Assembly (NCBI GenBank): GCA_963793675.1
Contig: CAWCBA010000004.1
Span: 282,293-346,292, forward strand
DNA from: RPQJ01 sp963793675
GTDB lineage: Bacteria > Pseudomonadota > Gammaproteobacteria > Steroidobacterales > Steroidobacteraceae
Reading direction: 5' to 3'
DNA: 64,000 bases
Under the pieces are notes generated by a model. The model saw nothing but the letters and a program-made list of their open reading frames with translations. It was not told the DNA's origin and ran no database searches. Shown piece by piece: positions 27,553 through 37,108 of this stretch. Numbering within the stretch: the first letter of the stretch is position 1; each line of letters opens with the position of its first letter. The position numbers and the translations under genes are program-made.

Positions 27553-28240
27553 CGTCCATGGCGGGACGGCCGACGAACGCGTAGCCGCGGCCCCAGACGG
27601 TCTGTATGAAGCGCGCGGGCTTGCCGGTGTCGCCGATCTTGTGGCGCAGGCGGCTGATCGCGATATCGACCGAGCGCGTCAGGATCGCCGCGTCGATCCC
27701 GCGCAGCTCTGACTGGATCTCGTCGCGCGACATCTTCTTGCCGGCATTGCGCGCCAGCAGGCTCAGCAGCTCGAATTCCATCGAGGTCAGCTCGACGGGC
27801 TTGCCGTCGACGCTGACTGTACGGGCATCGGCTTCGATCTGCAGGCCATCGAAGTTCATACTGCGGCGCCCGACCCGCGTTTCGGCGCGGCGCAGGATCG
27901 ACTGGATGCGAGCCACCAGTTCCCGCGGTTCGAATGGCTTGCAGATGTAGTCGTCGGCGCCGAGTTCGAGCCCCGATACGCGGTCGATGACGTCATCGCG
28001 TGCCGTCAGCATGACGATCGGAACGCTGCTGGTCCTGCGGACTTCGCGGCAGACCTCGAAACCGTCCCGCCGCGGCAGCATCACGTCCAGCAGCAGCAGA
28101 TCGGGCTCAGCGCTGGCCAGACGGGCGAGACCCGAATCGGCGTCCGGGGCGCAGATCAGATCGATGCCGAATCGACCCAGATAGGTCCGCAGCAGCTCGG
28201 AGTGCCGTCTGTCGTCGTCGATGAGCAGAACCGTGGTCAC
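27545..28240 (-). CDS. OmpR-family response regulator
   Basis: A 231-residue regulator. The receiver has DDD at residues 8-10, the phospho-acceptor Asp in LLLLDVMLPRRDG (about residue 52), Thr in VMLTARDD and Lys in ICKPFEP. The winged-helix effector domain ends with SVDIAISRLRHKIG and FIQTVWGRGYAF. It is translated first and coupled to the kinase gene. A 10-base-period direct repeat at 28298-28316 upstream is a good candidate binding site, suggesting autoregulation and control of the divergent DUF4397 gene. Confidence 0.93.
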   Translation of the reverse strand: MTTVLLIDDDRRHSELLRTYLGRFGIDLICAPDADSGLARLASAEPDLLLLDVMLPRRDGFEVCREVRRTSSVPIVMLTARDDVIDRVSGLELGADDYICKPFEPRELVARIQSILRRAETRVGRRSMNFDGLQIEADARTVSVDGKPVELTSMEFELLSLLARNAGKKMSRDEIQSELRGIDAAILTRSVDIAISRLRHKIGDTGKPARFIQTVWGRGYAFVGRPAMDDA

Positions 28241-28297
28241 GGTCCCATGGTAGCGCGTCGACCATTGGCGGTCGCGGTCGCCGGCGCGCCTGTTGCG

Positions 28298-28316
28298 AAT
28301 CGTTACAAATCGTTAC
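28298..28316. promoter_or_regulatory. Direct repeat AATCGTTAC x2, probable response-regulator site
   Basis: Two copies of AATCGTTAC begin exactly 10 bases apart, between the divergent response regulator (start 28240) and the DUF4397 lipoprotein (start 28400). OmpR-family regulators bind direct repeats with helical-turn spacing, so this is the likely target of the adjacent regulator. Confidence 0.55.
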
Positions 28317-28399
28317 GGAGCTGAGACCACTTCGCAACCTGGGTTCCTCAGTATGCGTCCTCAATTCTTCGTCCACCCTGTCACGTCAAGGAACCGGCA

Positions 28400-29774
28400 A
28401 TGACCAATCTCCGCAAGCTATTTCTGGCAGCCGCGCTGCTGGCACTGGCCGGCTGCAGCGACTCGAACGACTCGCGGCCGATCGAGGCGCCCCGCCCCCG
28501 CCCCCGCCCCCGGCGACGTTCAAGGTGCAGGCGCTGCACGCATCGCCGGATGCGCCGCGGGTGAACCTGTCCATCGGCAGCAGCACGGTGTCAGACGTCG
28601 ACTACAAGGTCGGGACGGCTGCGCTCAAGTTCGACGTCGGAACCTACACGGTCAAGGTCGATGGCATTACGCCCGGCGGACCGGCGACCGTGATCGGCCC
28701 GGTCGACCTTACGTTTGCGGCCGACACGCTCTATAACATCATCGCGGTTGGCGACGTCGCGAGCATCGAGGCGGTGATCCTGGAGCAACCCGACACCCTG
28801 GTTCCCGCAGGCGAGTAACGCCTGCGCCTGGTTCTGCACGCAGCGCCGATGGCGCCGCAGGTCGATGTCTACCTGCAACGGCACCAGGCGCGGACCTGAC
28901 GGCTACCGCGCCGCTCGGCACGTTCGCCTTCAAGCGGGGACCTCGGCCCGGTGGAGGTCCCGGCCGGAGACTACCAGATCCGCGTGACCCTGGCGAACGA
29001 CCCGTCCACGGTCGTCTACGACTCCGGTAACGTATCACGCTTGCCGGCGGCAGCAACCTGCTCATCGCGGCTGTCGAGAATACGGCGACCGGCGGGGCGC
29101 CGATCAGTCTCGCGGTGCCGGACGGCAGCGGACTTCGTTCGGAGGTCTTCGATTCTGCGACCCCGGCCGACCTGCGGGTCGTGCATGCCTCGCCGGACGC
29201 TCCTGCAGTCGACGTCGTGGTCAACGACGATTTCGCCAATCCGCTGGTGCCGGGCCTGGCATTTCCCGGATTTCACGCCCTTCGTCAGCGTTCCGCCAGC
29301 CACGTACAACGTCAAGGTGACCGATGCAGGCAACCCAGGCGTCGTGCCGATCGACGCTGACCTCGATCTCGAGGCGGGCGGATTACACGGTAGTTGCGCT
29401 CGGCAACCTGGCGCACTCGAGCCGCTGATCGCGACGGACGATCCGCGCCGGGTCGCGACCGAGGCGAAGGTGCGCATGATTCACGCTTCGCCGACGGCGC
29501 GGCGCGTCGACATCTAGGTTACGGCTCCCGGCGGTGACATCAATGCGTGGCGCCGACGTTCGACGACGTGCCGTTCAAGGCGAACACGGGCTTCCTGTCG
29601 CTGGCGGCGGGCAACGTACGACGTCACCGTCACGCCGGCCGGGACCACGAACGCCGCCATCGGACCGGCCACGATCACCGTCGGAACGGGGGCGTCTACA
29701 CGGCTATCGCGCGGGATGCCGCCGGCGGCGGGGCGCCGCTCGGCCTGATCCTGCTGGACGATTTTCTGCAGTAG
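28400..29774 (+). pseudogene. DUF4397-domain lipoprotein, heavily frame-disrupted
   Basis: The ATG at 28400 (AAGGA upstream) begins a lipoprotein signal, LFLAAALLALAGCSDSND. A proline stretch follows, encoded by repeated CCCCCG units (28488-28512); the first C-run has four Cs instead of five, which shifts the frame. After that come four DUF4397 repeats, each beginning with the pattern VxALHASPDAPxVDV or VRMIHASP, scattered over all three plus frames with at least six frame changes and an apparent in-frame stop at 29515-29517. The last frame ends LGLILLDDFLQ at 29774. If intact, this would be a secreted adhesin-like beta protein of about 455 residues. It is divergent from the two-component system. 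Confidence 0.65.
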
Positions 29775-29799
29775 CCCTCGAAATTCATGCCCCCCCTCT

Positions 29800-29826
29800 G
29801 GCCCCGCCTCGGCGGGGCCTTTTTTT
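29800..29826 (+). terminator. Rho-independent terminator
   Basis: GGCCCCGCC-TC-GGCGGGGCC followed by seven Ts, a textbook intrinsic terminator 26 bases after the DUF4397 stop. The stem also reads well on the minus strand, but the T-run serves the plus strand. Confidence 0.9.
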
Positions 29827-29848
29827 CCGACCGCTGCGCAGGGGTCGA

Positions 29849-30367
29849 TCACCTCGAGAGCAATCGTTTCACTTTCGCGCCGGACAGCAGTCCCCGCAGG
29901 CGTGGCTCACCGCTCTCGCTGGTCTCCATCACGGGGATGTGAGTCAGCCCAGTCGCTTCGAACAGGCGCGACACGGACTCCACGGTCGCCTGCTCGATGT
30001 CCCTGATGTCGAGGACCCGCCAGTCATTGACGCCGTGCATGATGTCCCGCACCTGCACTTCCCGACGCGGACTCTTCATCGATTGCATGTGCCGCATCGG
30101 CTTCTCGCTCATGATGTCGTAAGCCGTGATGAGGCCGACCACGATGCGGCGCGCCTCGTCGATCGCGAACGCGCAGCGGACGCCGTTGTGTTTCATGTGT
30201 TCGAGCGCCGCATCGATCTTCGCGGTCTCGGCCACCGTCACCGACGCGCGCTCCCGGAAATCGGTCATGACCGAGAGCGCCGGATCGTTCGGTGCCGCGT
30301 GCCAGGGATCCGCCCCGGGAATCTGCAGGCTCGCGCTCGAGATGGTGCGAAGAGAAAGCGTAGTCAT
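29849..30367 (-). CDS. CBS-domain pair protein
   Basis: A 172-residue cytoplasmic protein with two CBS domains. The first spans roughly residues 28-85 (ERASVTVAETAKIDAALEHM, then VVGLITAYDIMSEKP), the second residues 98-170 (VQVRDIMHGVNDW, then GLTHIPVMETSESG and RLRGLLSGAKVKRLL). CBS pairs bind adenine nucleotides and act as energy or ion sensors. No enzymatic domain is attached. The ATG at 30367 is favoured over 30424, which adds only unconserved residues. It stands alone. Confidence 0.85.
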   Translation of the reverse strand: MTTLSLRTISSASLQIPGADPWHAAPNDPALSVMTDFRERASVTVAETAKIDAALEHMKHNGVRCAFAIDEARRIVVGLITAYDIMSEKPMRHMQSMKSPRREVQVRDIMHGVNDWRVLDIRDIEQATVESVSRLFEATGLTHIPVMETSESGEPRLRGLLSGAKVKRLLSR

Positions 30368-30465
30368 GGCAATCCCGCGCGAGGGTGAACCGATCGTTGA
30401 AGGATGAAGCCGCGGCACGATCATGCACCCGAACGGCTGCGACCACGCCTAGGTATTCTTGAGCT

Positions 30466-32673
30466 CTACTTCACCGGAGCATCGCCGTTGACGCCGCTCA
30501 CGTCCACACTGCACTGCGGCACCGAAGGGTCGACTCGATACGCCTGCCCAGCCGCCGCCGCGAGCGCTTCGAAATCGGGCGTGCGAAAGCCCATCGTTGC
30601 CAGCCGGGCCAGCACCGGCGCCGCGTGCTTCGCATCACCCAGCAGCAGCAGACTGCCCGCCCACGCCGCCAGGAAATTCGGGTCGGCGCCAACCTGCGCG
30701 GCGGGGGCGACCACGTCGCGCGCCTGCGTCCAGTGGTCGCGGGCTGCGACCACATGGTCCCGTTGCATGGCGACCCGGCCCTGGACGATGCGTGCCTGCG
30801 CCTCGAGCAGGCGCAGTCCGCGGTCCTGCGGATTCCCGGCACGCTCGCTGGTGATCGTGGTGAGCGCGGCATCGAGCAATCGACCGGCCTCCGCGAAATC
30901 TCCCACCGCGAGCTGCAGGCGCCCGGCCTCGACCCGGGCGCTCGCGAGTTCGCGGCGCCAGCTGCTGTTGGTCGCGTCCGTCACGGTAAGTTCCTGCAGG
31001 ACACGCAGCGCGTCCCGGTTGCGGTCCGCGGCTTCCTCCAGTCGACCTGCACGACGCTCCAGCCCGCCGAGCAGCGCGCTGTACTTGCCCAGTTCCATCC
31101 TCCAGTCGGCCTGGGTGGCATCGAAGGCGACCAGGGCCGACGCCCGCGTAACCGCGCTGCGCACGTAGCTCGCCGCGACTTCATCGGCCCCGCACAACGC
31201 CAGCGTGCGACCCAGGATCGCTTCGCTGAGCAGCAGGCTTTCCTGCACGTCACGGTTAGCGGGGTCCTGCCGCCACAGTCCCTCCTTGGCCTGCTGCACG
31301 TCGCGATACGCGGCGACGGCCTGCGCAAGCTGTCCCTGTTGCAGCGCAAGCTTGCCGAGGCTGTCGTCGGCATCGGCAACGTTTGTCTGCCAGCGGGTGT
31401 CGTTCGGCTCGCGCGCTGCCTGGCGCTGCGAGGTCGCCAGGACCGCTTCGTACAGCGGCTTGGCGGCCGCAAAGTCCCCGCGCGCCTCGAGCACTCTTCC
31501 GGCATTGGTGCGCGCGGATGACAGCGCGAACAGCCAGTCGCTCGAAGCGCGTTTCCCCGTGGCGGCCTCGAGCATGGCAACCGCACGCTGGAAGCACTCG
31601 AGCGCATGGTCGAGGTCGCCCTGGTACCAGTAGGCGTTGCCGGTGTGGTTCAGCGTCTCGGCATAGGCGGCCTCGAGATCCGGGTCACCCGGGTTACGGC
31701 GCACGAGTTCCGCCGCGACGTCCGAAGCTGCGGCGTACGATTCCATCGCCGCAGGCAGGTTGCCCTGGTCCTCGCGCACGTTGCCGATCTTGAGCAGCGC
31801 CTTGGCACGCAGTGCCAGCGTCTGGTCGGTCATTTCCGCGATCGGCTGGGCCAGGAAGTAGGCCATCGCCTGGTTGTCGACCGCCTCGAGGATGTCGAGG
31901 CGCTGCACCTGCCTCAGCTTGTCGTTCAAATCGGCCAGCATGAAGTCGACCAGCGACTCCGCGGCCTTGCGGCGCTGCTCAGCGGCCCTGCGGGCGATCT
32001 GCGCCTCGATTGCGAGGCCGGTGGTGACGAACATCACGACCAGTGCGAGCCCGGCGACGACGGCGAGGCGCTGGTAGCGCCGGCGTTGCTCGCGCTGCTT
32101 CAATTCGTCGAGACCGACGTCGAGCAGGCCCGCGACGATCTTCAGTTTGGCGTTGGTCCTGCCGTCCGCCCCAGGCCGGGCGTCGGCTGCAATCGGCTCG
32201 GCGCGCTGGCCGGTCGGCTGGCCATCCGCGCTTTCGATGAAGCGCAGCGCGGGAGCGAAGCAATCGTCGACCTCCCGGCCCGGTTTGTCGCTGGCATGCG
32301 GTTCGCCGTCGACGATCAGGCAGAAGATGCGGTGGCCGCGACCCAGCGCACGGAAGACACGGATCTCCTCGTTAACCCAGCGCGAGGTGGCGGAGTTCGG
32401 CGAACAGATGACGATGAGGTTCGCGGACGCGCGCAGCGCCTCGGTGATGGTCGCGCCCAGGTCGGTGGCGGTCGGCAGGTCGCTGCGGTCACGGAAGATC
32501 GGTCCGAGGCGCCGCGTGATGACGCCGGACGTGGTCGTGCGGCCCACCAGACGCGAAGGAACACGATAGGTTTCCAGGGCCCGCTGCAACCACCTGCCCC
32601 AGCGCTCGTCCTGGTGGCTGTAGCTGAGAAACGCGCTGTACTTGCGGCCTTCGCTGGACGATGCATTCGTCAT
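30466..32673 (-). CDS. TIR domain - transmembrane - TPR protein
   Basis: A 735-residue protein. Residues 10-135 are a TIR domain: YSAFLSYSHQDERWGRWLQ, then RDRSDLPTATDLGATI and ANLIVICSPNSATSRWVNEE, with Glu102/103 at the position of the NADase catalytic Glu in other TIRs. After a linker, LAVVAGLALVVMFVTTGLAI (203-222) is a single membrane helix. About 480 residues of helical TPR-like repeats follow (SYAAASDVAAELVRRNPGDPD; YWYQGDLDHALECFQRAVAM). The orientation predicts TIR inside and TPR outside. No STAND NTPase is present. The gene stands alone, so defence, stress signalling or NAD-derived signalling are all open. Confidence 0.85.
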   Translation of the reverse strand: MTNASSSEGRKYSAFLSYSHQDERWGRWLQRALETYRVPSRLVGRTTTSGVITRRLGPIFRDRSDLPTATDLGATITEALRASANLIVICSPNSATSRWVNEEIRVFRALGRGHRIFCLIVDGEPHASDKPGREVDDCFAPALRFIESADGQPTGQRAEPIAADARPGADGRTNAKLKIVAGLLDVGLDELKQREQRRRYQRLAVVAGLALVVMFVTTGLAIEAQIARRAAEQRRKAAESLVDFMLADLNDKLRQVQRLDILEAVDNQAMAYFLAQPIAEMTDQTLALRAKALLKIGNVREDQGNLPAAMESYAAASDVAAELVRRNPGDPDLEAAYAETLNHTGNAYWYQGDLDHALECFQRAVAMLEAATGKRASSDWLFALSSARTNAGRVLEARGDFAAAKPLYEAVLATSQRQAAREPNDTRWQTNVADADDSLGKLALQQGQLAQAVAAYRDVQQAKEGLWRQDPANRDVQESLLLSEAILGRTLALCGADEVAASYVRSAVTRASALVAFDATQADWRMELGKYSALLGGLERRAGRLEEAADRNRDALRVLQELTVTDATNSSWRRELASARVEAGRLQLAVGDFAEAGRLLDAALTTITSERAGNPQDRGLRLLEAQARIVQGRVAMQRDHVVAARDHWTQARDVVAPAAQVGADPNFLAAWAGSLLLLGDAKHAAPVLARLATMGFRTPDFEALAAAAGQAYRVDPSVPQCSVDVSGVNGDAPVK

Positions 32674-32820
32674 CGACCGAAATACTACACGCTGGCGGCC
32701 CGAACCGGCCTTGGCGAACGTCAGGTATATGCAGCCGGAACCGGGAATCGAGCTGGTCGATCCACGCGCGCAACCCCTGCAGGCAGCGCGCCCTCCCTCG
32801 TGATCATGCAGCGGACCGCG

Positions 32821-34144
32821 TCAGCGCGCCTGTTGCGCGTGCCCCTTCAGATAATCGGCAAGTGCCTGGTACGCCGGCAGCGACGTCGGGTCCAGATTGG
32901 CGTTGGTAGCGATCGGGAAAGAGGCGAAGCGGACGATCGACATCTCCGCCTTCGGATCCACGTAGCAGGCCTGGCCGTAGACGCCACGTGCCGAATACGC
33001 GCCGTCTTCGTTGTGCGAGACCCACCACTGATTGTGATAACTCCAGCCCGGCAGCGTCTTGTACCCGGCCTTGACGAAGTCCTCGCGGCTGGCGCCGCCT
33101 GCGATCCCCGCGACCACTGCGGCAGGCACGATCTGACGGCCATTGAAGCGGCCGCCCTGTCGCATCATGTCGCAGAAGCGCGCCAGGTCGCGCAAACGGA
33201 GATTGAGCCCGCCGGACACCAGCGGCGCACCGCTCGTGTCCACCTGCATGTAGCCGTCGTGCTCCATGCCCAACGGGCGCCACAGGCGGTCGCTGAGCAC
33301 CTGTTCGAACCGTCTGGCCCGTCACGCGGCGGATCAGCCAACCGAGGACTTCGGTGTTGGGCGATTTGTAGACGAATGCCTGGCCATGCTCGCCTTCCTT
33401 CGCCACCGTCGCGAGGAACTCGTAGGACGTGGCCGGACCGGTGTAGCCGGGAGGCCTTGGCACGAGGTTGGCCGAACGCGCGAATCTCCAGACGTCCGCT
33501 TCTGGATCGGCGTAGACCTCGCCGTACTTGATGCCGGTCGTCATGTCGAGCACCTGCCGCACCGTCGCATCGCCGAATCCACTGTGCTGCAGTTCCGGCA
33601 GATACCGCGACACCGGCGCAGCAGGGTCAAGCTTGCCCTCCGCCACCAGCATCGCGGCGATCGTACCGGCGAACGACTTGGTGACCGAATGCGCGATGTG
33701 CATTCCGTCTGGCTTGAGCGCCCCGAAATAGCGCTCGTAGACGACACGACCGCGGTGCATCACGAGGATGCCGTCGGTGTAGTTGGCGGCCAGCGACTGC
33801 GCCCAGGTCATCGGTTGCGTGCCGCCGAGCGGCACGAACGACACGGCGTCGAGATCAGTGCGCTCCGCGCGCGGCAGCGGACTCGCCGGGCCGTCGCCAC
33901 GCGCAACCTCGACGGTCGGGTACAGCTCCCGCCAGTGCGAGAAGCTCCAGCGCAGCTGCGGAAACTTGATGAAGCTGCCGTCCTCGAAGCGGATCAGGCG
34001 CTCCGGCGGGGGCGGTGCGCCGACCATCCATCCCATGACCACGGGATCACTGGCCGCGGCATCGGCGAAACTCGCCGGCGTCTGCGCCACAGCAGAGGAT
34101 GCCGTCAACGCGGTGAGCAGCAAGGCACCTGTCATTCGCATCAT
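32821..34144 (-). CDS. Serine hydrolase, class C beta-lactamase/NylB-like (one frameshift)
   Basis: About 440 residues, exported (signal ending SSAVAQ). The first frame (34144 to about 33315) contains MTWAQSLAANYTDGILVMHRGRVVYERYFG and the catalytic HSVTKSF (Ser-x-x-Lys), then LDMTTGIKYGE. At about 33305-33315 the frame changes by one base, and the second frame (to 32821) continues with LSDRLWRPLGMEHDGYM, LRLRDLARFCDMM and YHNQWWVSHN. This fits 6-aminohexanoate-oligomer hydrolase and esterase relatives rather than true beta-lactamases. AGGGGA precedes the ATG. The substrate is unknown; a small amide or ester is likely. Confidence 0.78.
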
Positions 34145-34183
34145 CGGCGGTCCCCTCTTGCAAAACCTGATTCAGACATCGCG

Positions 34184-35596
34184 TCACCCTGCCTCGCGAT
34201 CGATGGCCTGCTCGACCGGCACGAGGCCCGCAAGCCTGCGCGGCTGCCGGCGCACGGCATAGGCCACCAGCAGAACGCCGACGCTCACCACCCCGAACAG
34301 CAGCGAGATGCGCTGCTCGGGAATGAACGCCATCGCCGTCAATATGCAGGCCATGGCGGCAATCGCGATCCACGTCAGATAGGGATATCCCCACATGCGG
34401 AACTGCAGCTTCTCCGGCGCCTCACGCTCGAGGCGGCGACGCAGCACCAGCTGTGAAATGGCAATCAGGACGTAGACGAAGACGGCGACGGTGCCATAGG
34501 AATTCACCAGGAAGGCAAAGACCTTGTCCGGCGAGACGTAACTCATGACCACGGCAACGTAACCGAACACGGTGCCGGCGATGATTGCGGCGACCGGAAC
34601 TCCGCGGGAATCAAGCCTGGCAAAGACCTGGGGTGCATCGCCACGCCGCGCCAGGGCCATCAGCATGCGTGACGAACCGAACACGCCGGAGTTGAGCGCC
34701 GAGAGGACTGCCGTCAGGATGACGGCATTCATCAAATCGGCCGCCCCAGGGACGCCCAGCACTTCGAGCGCGCTGACGTACGGTCGCGACATCGCGTCGA
34801 CGTCGTTCCACGGCACGATGCAGACCACGAGGAATATGGAGCCAACGTAGAACAACAGGACGCGCGAGACGACCGATTGCGCGGCCCTGGCCACTGCGCG
34901 TGCCGGTTCTGACGACTCGGCGGCGGCGATCGTCACGAGCTCGGCACCGAAATAGAAACCCGTCGCCGCCACCGCTCCGGTCAAGACAGGCCCGATGCCG
35001 TTGGGCGCAAATCCGCCATTGTGCGTGAGGTTCGCAAACCCGCCGCCCGCGTCGGGCCACAGACCAAGTACGTAGGCGCAACCCGCCGCCAGGAACACGA
35101 CGATGGCGGCGACCTTGATGGACGCGAACCAGAACTCCGTTTCGCCCCACGACCGGACCGACAGCAGGTTGACGAACATGAACAGCGCCGTGAGCCCCAG
35201 CGTGCATGCCCACGGCGTGACGTCCGGATACCAGTAGGCCAGCAACCTGGCGCCCGCAACCGCCTCGAGCGCGACCACGATGATCCAGAAGTACCAGTAC
35301 ATCCAACCGGTCAGGAAACCGGCCAGTTCGCCCATTGCGAGCCGGCTGTACTCGTAGAAGCCACCGATGCCGGGAAACGCGACGGCCATTTCGCCAAGCA
35401 TGCGCATGACCAGAACGACCAGCGCCCCGGTGAGCGCGAACGAGACGACCGCGGCGGGACCCGCCGACTGCACGACCACCCCGCTCCCGACGAACAGCCC
35501 GGCGCCAATCACCCCGCCCAGGGCAATCATGTGAATGTGCCGGTTCCTCAGCGTCTGCTGCAGACCACTCACGTTGTCGTCGGTTGGTGTTGCCAA
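34184..35596 (-). CDS. APC-family amino-acid permease (AAT/GABA type)
   Basis: A 470-residue transporter with 12 hydrophobic helices. Family marks are LRNRHIHMIALGGVIGAGLFVGSG at helix 1 in two parts, FPGIGGFYEYSRLAMGELAGFLTGWMYW at helix 3, and PYLTWIAIAAMACIL near the end. It should import amino acids with protons; the substrate cannot be told. I chose the TTG at 35596, because GAGG lies six bases upstream and homologues start near there. An ATG at 35644 is in frame, but its extra residues are unconserved. The serine hydrolase lies downstream on the same strand and could act in the same amide/peptide use. Confidence 0.88.
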   Translation of the reverse strand: MATPTDDNVSGLQQTLRNRHIHMIALGGVIGAGLFVGSGVVVQSAGPAAVVSFALTGALVVLVMRMLGEMAVAFPGIGGFYEYSRLAMGELAGFLTGWMYWYFWIIVVALEAVAGARLLAYWYPDVTPWACTLGLTALFMFVNLLSVRSWGETEFWFASIKVAAIVVFLAAGCAYVLGLWPDAGGGFANLTHNGGFAPNGIGPVLTGAVAATGFYFGAELVTIAAAESSEPARAVARAAQSVVSRVLLFYVGSIFLVVCIVPWNDVDAMSRPYVSALEVLGVPGAADLMNAVILTAVLSALNSGVFGSSRMLMALARRGDAPQVFARLDSRGVPVAAIIAGTVFGYVAVVMSYVSPDKVFAFLVNSYGTVAVFVYVLIAISQLVLRRRLEREAPEKLQFRMWGYPYLTWIAIAAMACILTAMAFIPEQRISLLFGVVSVGVLLVAYAVRRQPRRLAGLVPVEQAIDREAG

Positions 35597-35762
35597 GGTC
35601 GTCCTCGAGCAGAGTACCCGGCAGCGCGGGCCCGCCATCAGCACAGTGCCGCGGTCGACCGACTCGCAGAAAGGCCGTAGCCACCCGGCGTCGCCATGGT
35701 ACCCAGGTCTCGGGGCCTTGGCTCTGCCGTGAAACCGAGGCGGCCTGCGGTCGACTGCTCCC

Positions 35763-36230
35763 TCAATGACCGAGCGCGGCGAGCAACGCCCGGCAGGTCA
35801 TGAAAATGATGATGAGCGAGCCAATCGTCCAGAACGTCGCGCGCGTGTCGTGGGTTCGTGCCGACGCATAGGCGGCAAAATGCAGGAGCCGCGATACCAC
35901 GTACCCGTACAGGAGCACCCGCGCGAGCAGCAGCGAGGGCTCTGTCAGAACGTAGAGAAAGCCCGCTGCGAGAAAGAACGGCAGGTTCTCCAGGTCGTTC
36001 AGGTGGATGCGCCGGATGCGCTCGACGCGCTCGTCGCGCTCGAGCTGCTGCGGGTTGGGCTCGGGATTCAGGGGTGTTTTCCTGAGGTCCTCTGGCGAAC
36101 GGAAGCCGCCTTTGACCTGCATCATCCGCACGACGGTCAGCCACGACATGCTGACGGCCTTGAGGATCATGAGCGTCGCGGCGACGACGTAAGTGGCGAA
36201 CACGGGGTCCTGCAGGCTTAGCTTGTCCAT
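35763..36230 (-). CDS. MAPEG family membrane protein (microsomal GST-like)
   Basis: A 155-residue protein with four membrane helices, the MAPEG layout: FATYVVAATLMILKAVSMSW, the conserved loop ERIRRIHLNDLENLPFFLAAG in two parts, LLLARVLLYGYVVSRLLH, and IGSLIIIFMTCRALLAAL. The ERxxRxHxNDLEN signature is that of MGST1-type proteins, which use glutathione to conjugate or reduce lipophilic compounds. GAGG precedes the ATG at 36230. It lies 11 bases after the MBL-fold gene, so the two form an operon, probably controlled by the divergent TetR regulator. Confidence 0.88.
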   Translation of the reverse strand: MDKLSLQDPVFATYVVAATLMILKAVSMSWLTVVRMMQVKGGFRSPEDLRKTPLNPEPNPQQLERDERVERIRRIHLNDLENLPFFLAAGFLYVLTEPSLLLARVLLYGYVVSRLLHFAAYASARTHDTRATFWTIGSLIIIFMTCRALLAALGH

Positions 36231-36241
36231 GGTCGTCCTCT

Positions 36242-36946
36242 TCAGAGCTGCCGGGTCATCCGGTCGTAGGCGTCCGCGAGCAGACGCAGGGAATCGCCGC
36301 AACGGGTCTGCGACGATGAACCGTGCATGAGTGCGAGGGTGCGCGGCTCGAGTGCTGCAAGGCGGCGGATGGTCGCACCGGTCACGGGCGAAAGCGACGT
36401 GGCATGGAAAAGTTCCTCGCCCGCGAGCGCCGGGCCTACGATGTCGGCGTCCGTGATGGCGGGTCCGTTGCCGGCGTGAGTGAACAGGTCGCCACAGAAC
36501 AGCGTCCCCGTGGTCTCTTCATACAGAACGCGTGATTCCCAGTTGTGCGGGACGTGCGGCGTATCGATGTGTCGCACACGCTTCCCGCCGAGGTCGATGA
36601 CCTCGCCGTCCGCGAGCTTGCGAGGCGGCCGATCGCACAGGTCGTCGAGCGAGACCATGCAGCCGATCGCGCCGTGCGCAACCTCGGCACGGGGCGCGGC
36701 CGCCAGGACCCACTCGTCGGACTCCACGTGTCCGAAGGCGATCCAGCGGAGCCGTTCGAGCGGAAGGATGCGGGCCACCGCCGCGGACACCAGCGGAAAC
36801 ATGCGCCGCGGTCCGGTGTGGAACAGCAACGGTTGCTCGGCGTCGATCAGGAACTGGTTGAAGGTAAAGCCTCCCGGTGCCGCGTCAGGGACGCAGGTCG
36901 AGAGCCGATAGATGCCGTCTGCGATCTCGTGCGTACTGGTATTCAT
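36242..36946 (-). CDS. MBL-fold metallohydrolase, oxygen/flavodiiron-like metal site
   Basis: A 234-residue metallo-beta-lactamase-fold protein. Instead of the HxHxDH motif it has GHVESDEW near residue 95, the HxExD pattern of flavodiiron-protein-like domains. Further ligand segments are THVPHNWESRVLYEE-type (DTPHVPHNW) and LFCGDLFTHAG, and ALMHGSS near the C-terminus supplies the last His. It may bind a di-iron centre. The start at 36946 has AGGAAAG upstream; the extension to 37018 is not conserved. First gene of the MBL-MAPEG operon, divergent from TetR. Confidence 0.85.
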   Translation of the reverse strand: MNTSTHEIADGIYRLSTCVPDAAPGGFTFNQFLIDAEQPLLFHTGPRRMFPLVSAAVARILPLERLRWIAFGHVESDEWVLAAAPRAEVAHGAIGCMVSLDDLCDRPPRKLADGEVIDLGGKRVRHIDTPHVPHNWESRVLYEETTGTLFCGDLFTHAGNGPAITDADIVGPALAGEELFHATSLSPVTGATIRRLAALEPRTLALMHGSSSQTRCGDSLRLLADAYDRMTRQL

Positions 36947-37020
36947 GGGTGCTTTCCTGGTCGTTCCGAGAACCGGCGCCATGCCGGGAAAGTGGCTTCC
37001 GCTCAGATGGTACAGCAATA

Positions 37021-37039
37021 ATTTGACCGTTGGTCGAAT
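37021..37039. promoter_or_regulatory. Near-perfect palindrome between MBL and TetR genes (probable TetR operator)
   Basis: ATTTGACC-GTT-GGTCGAAT, with one mismatch in the two 8-base arms, in the AT-rich gap between the divergent MBL operon (start 36946) and the TetR gene. A partial half-site, AGTCGATTTT, follows at 37051. This is a typical location and shape for a TetR-family operator controlling both directions. Confidence 0.6.
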
Positions 37040-37108
37040 TTTGCACCTTTAGTCGATTTTTCTCTGTTTGGTGACATACTGTGCGTGGTCCCATCTCCGG
37101 TAGCCCCA

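Noticed and set aside
32821..34144. True beta-lactamase
   Set aside because: The SxxK motif is present, but the arrangement fits NylB/esterase-type hydrolases and there is no KTG block in the expected place.
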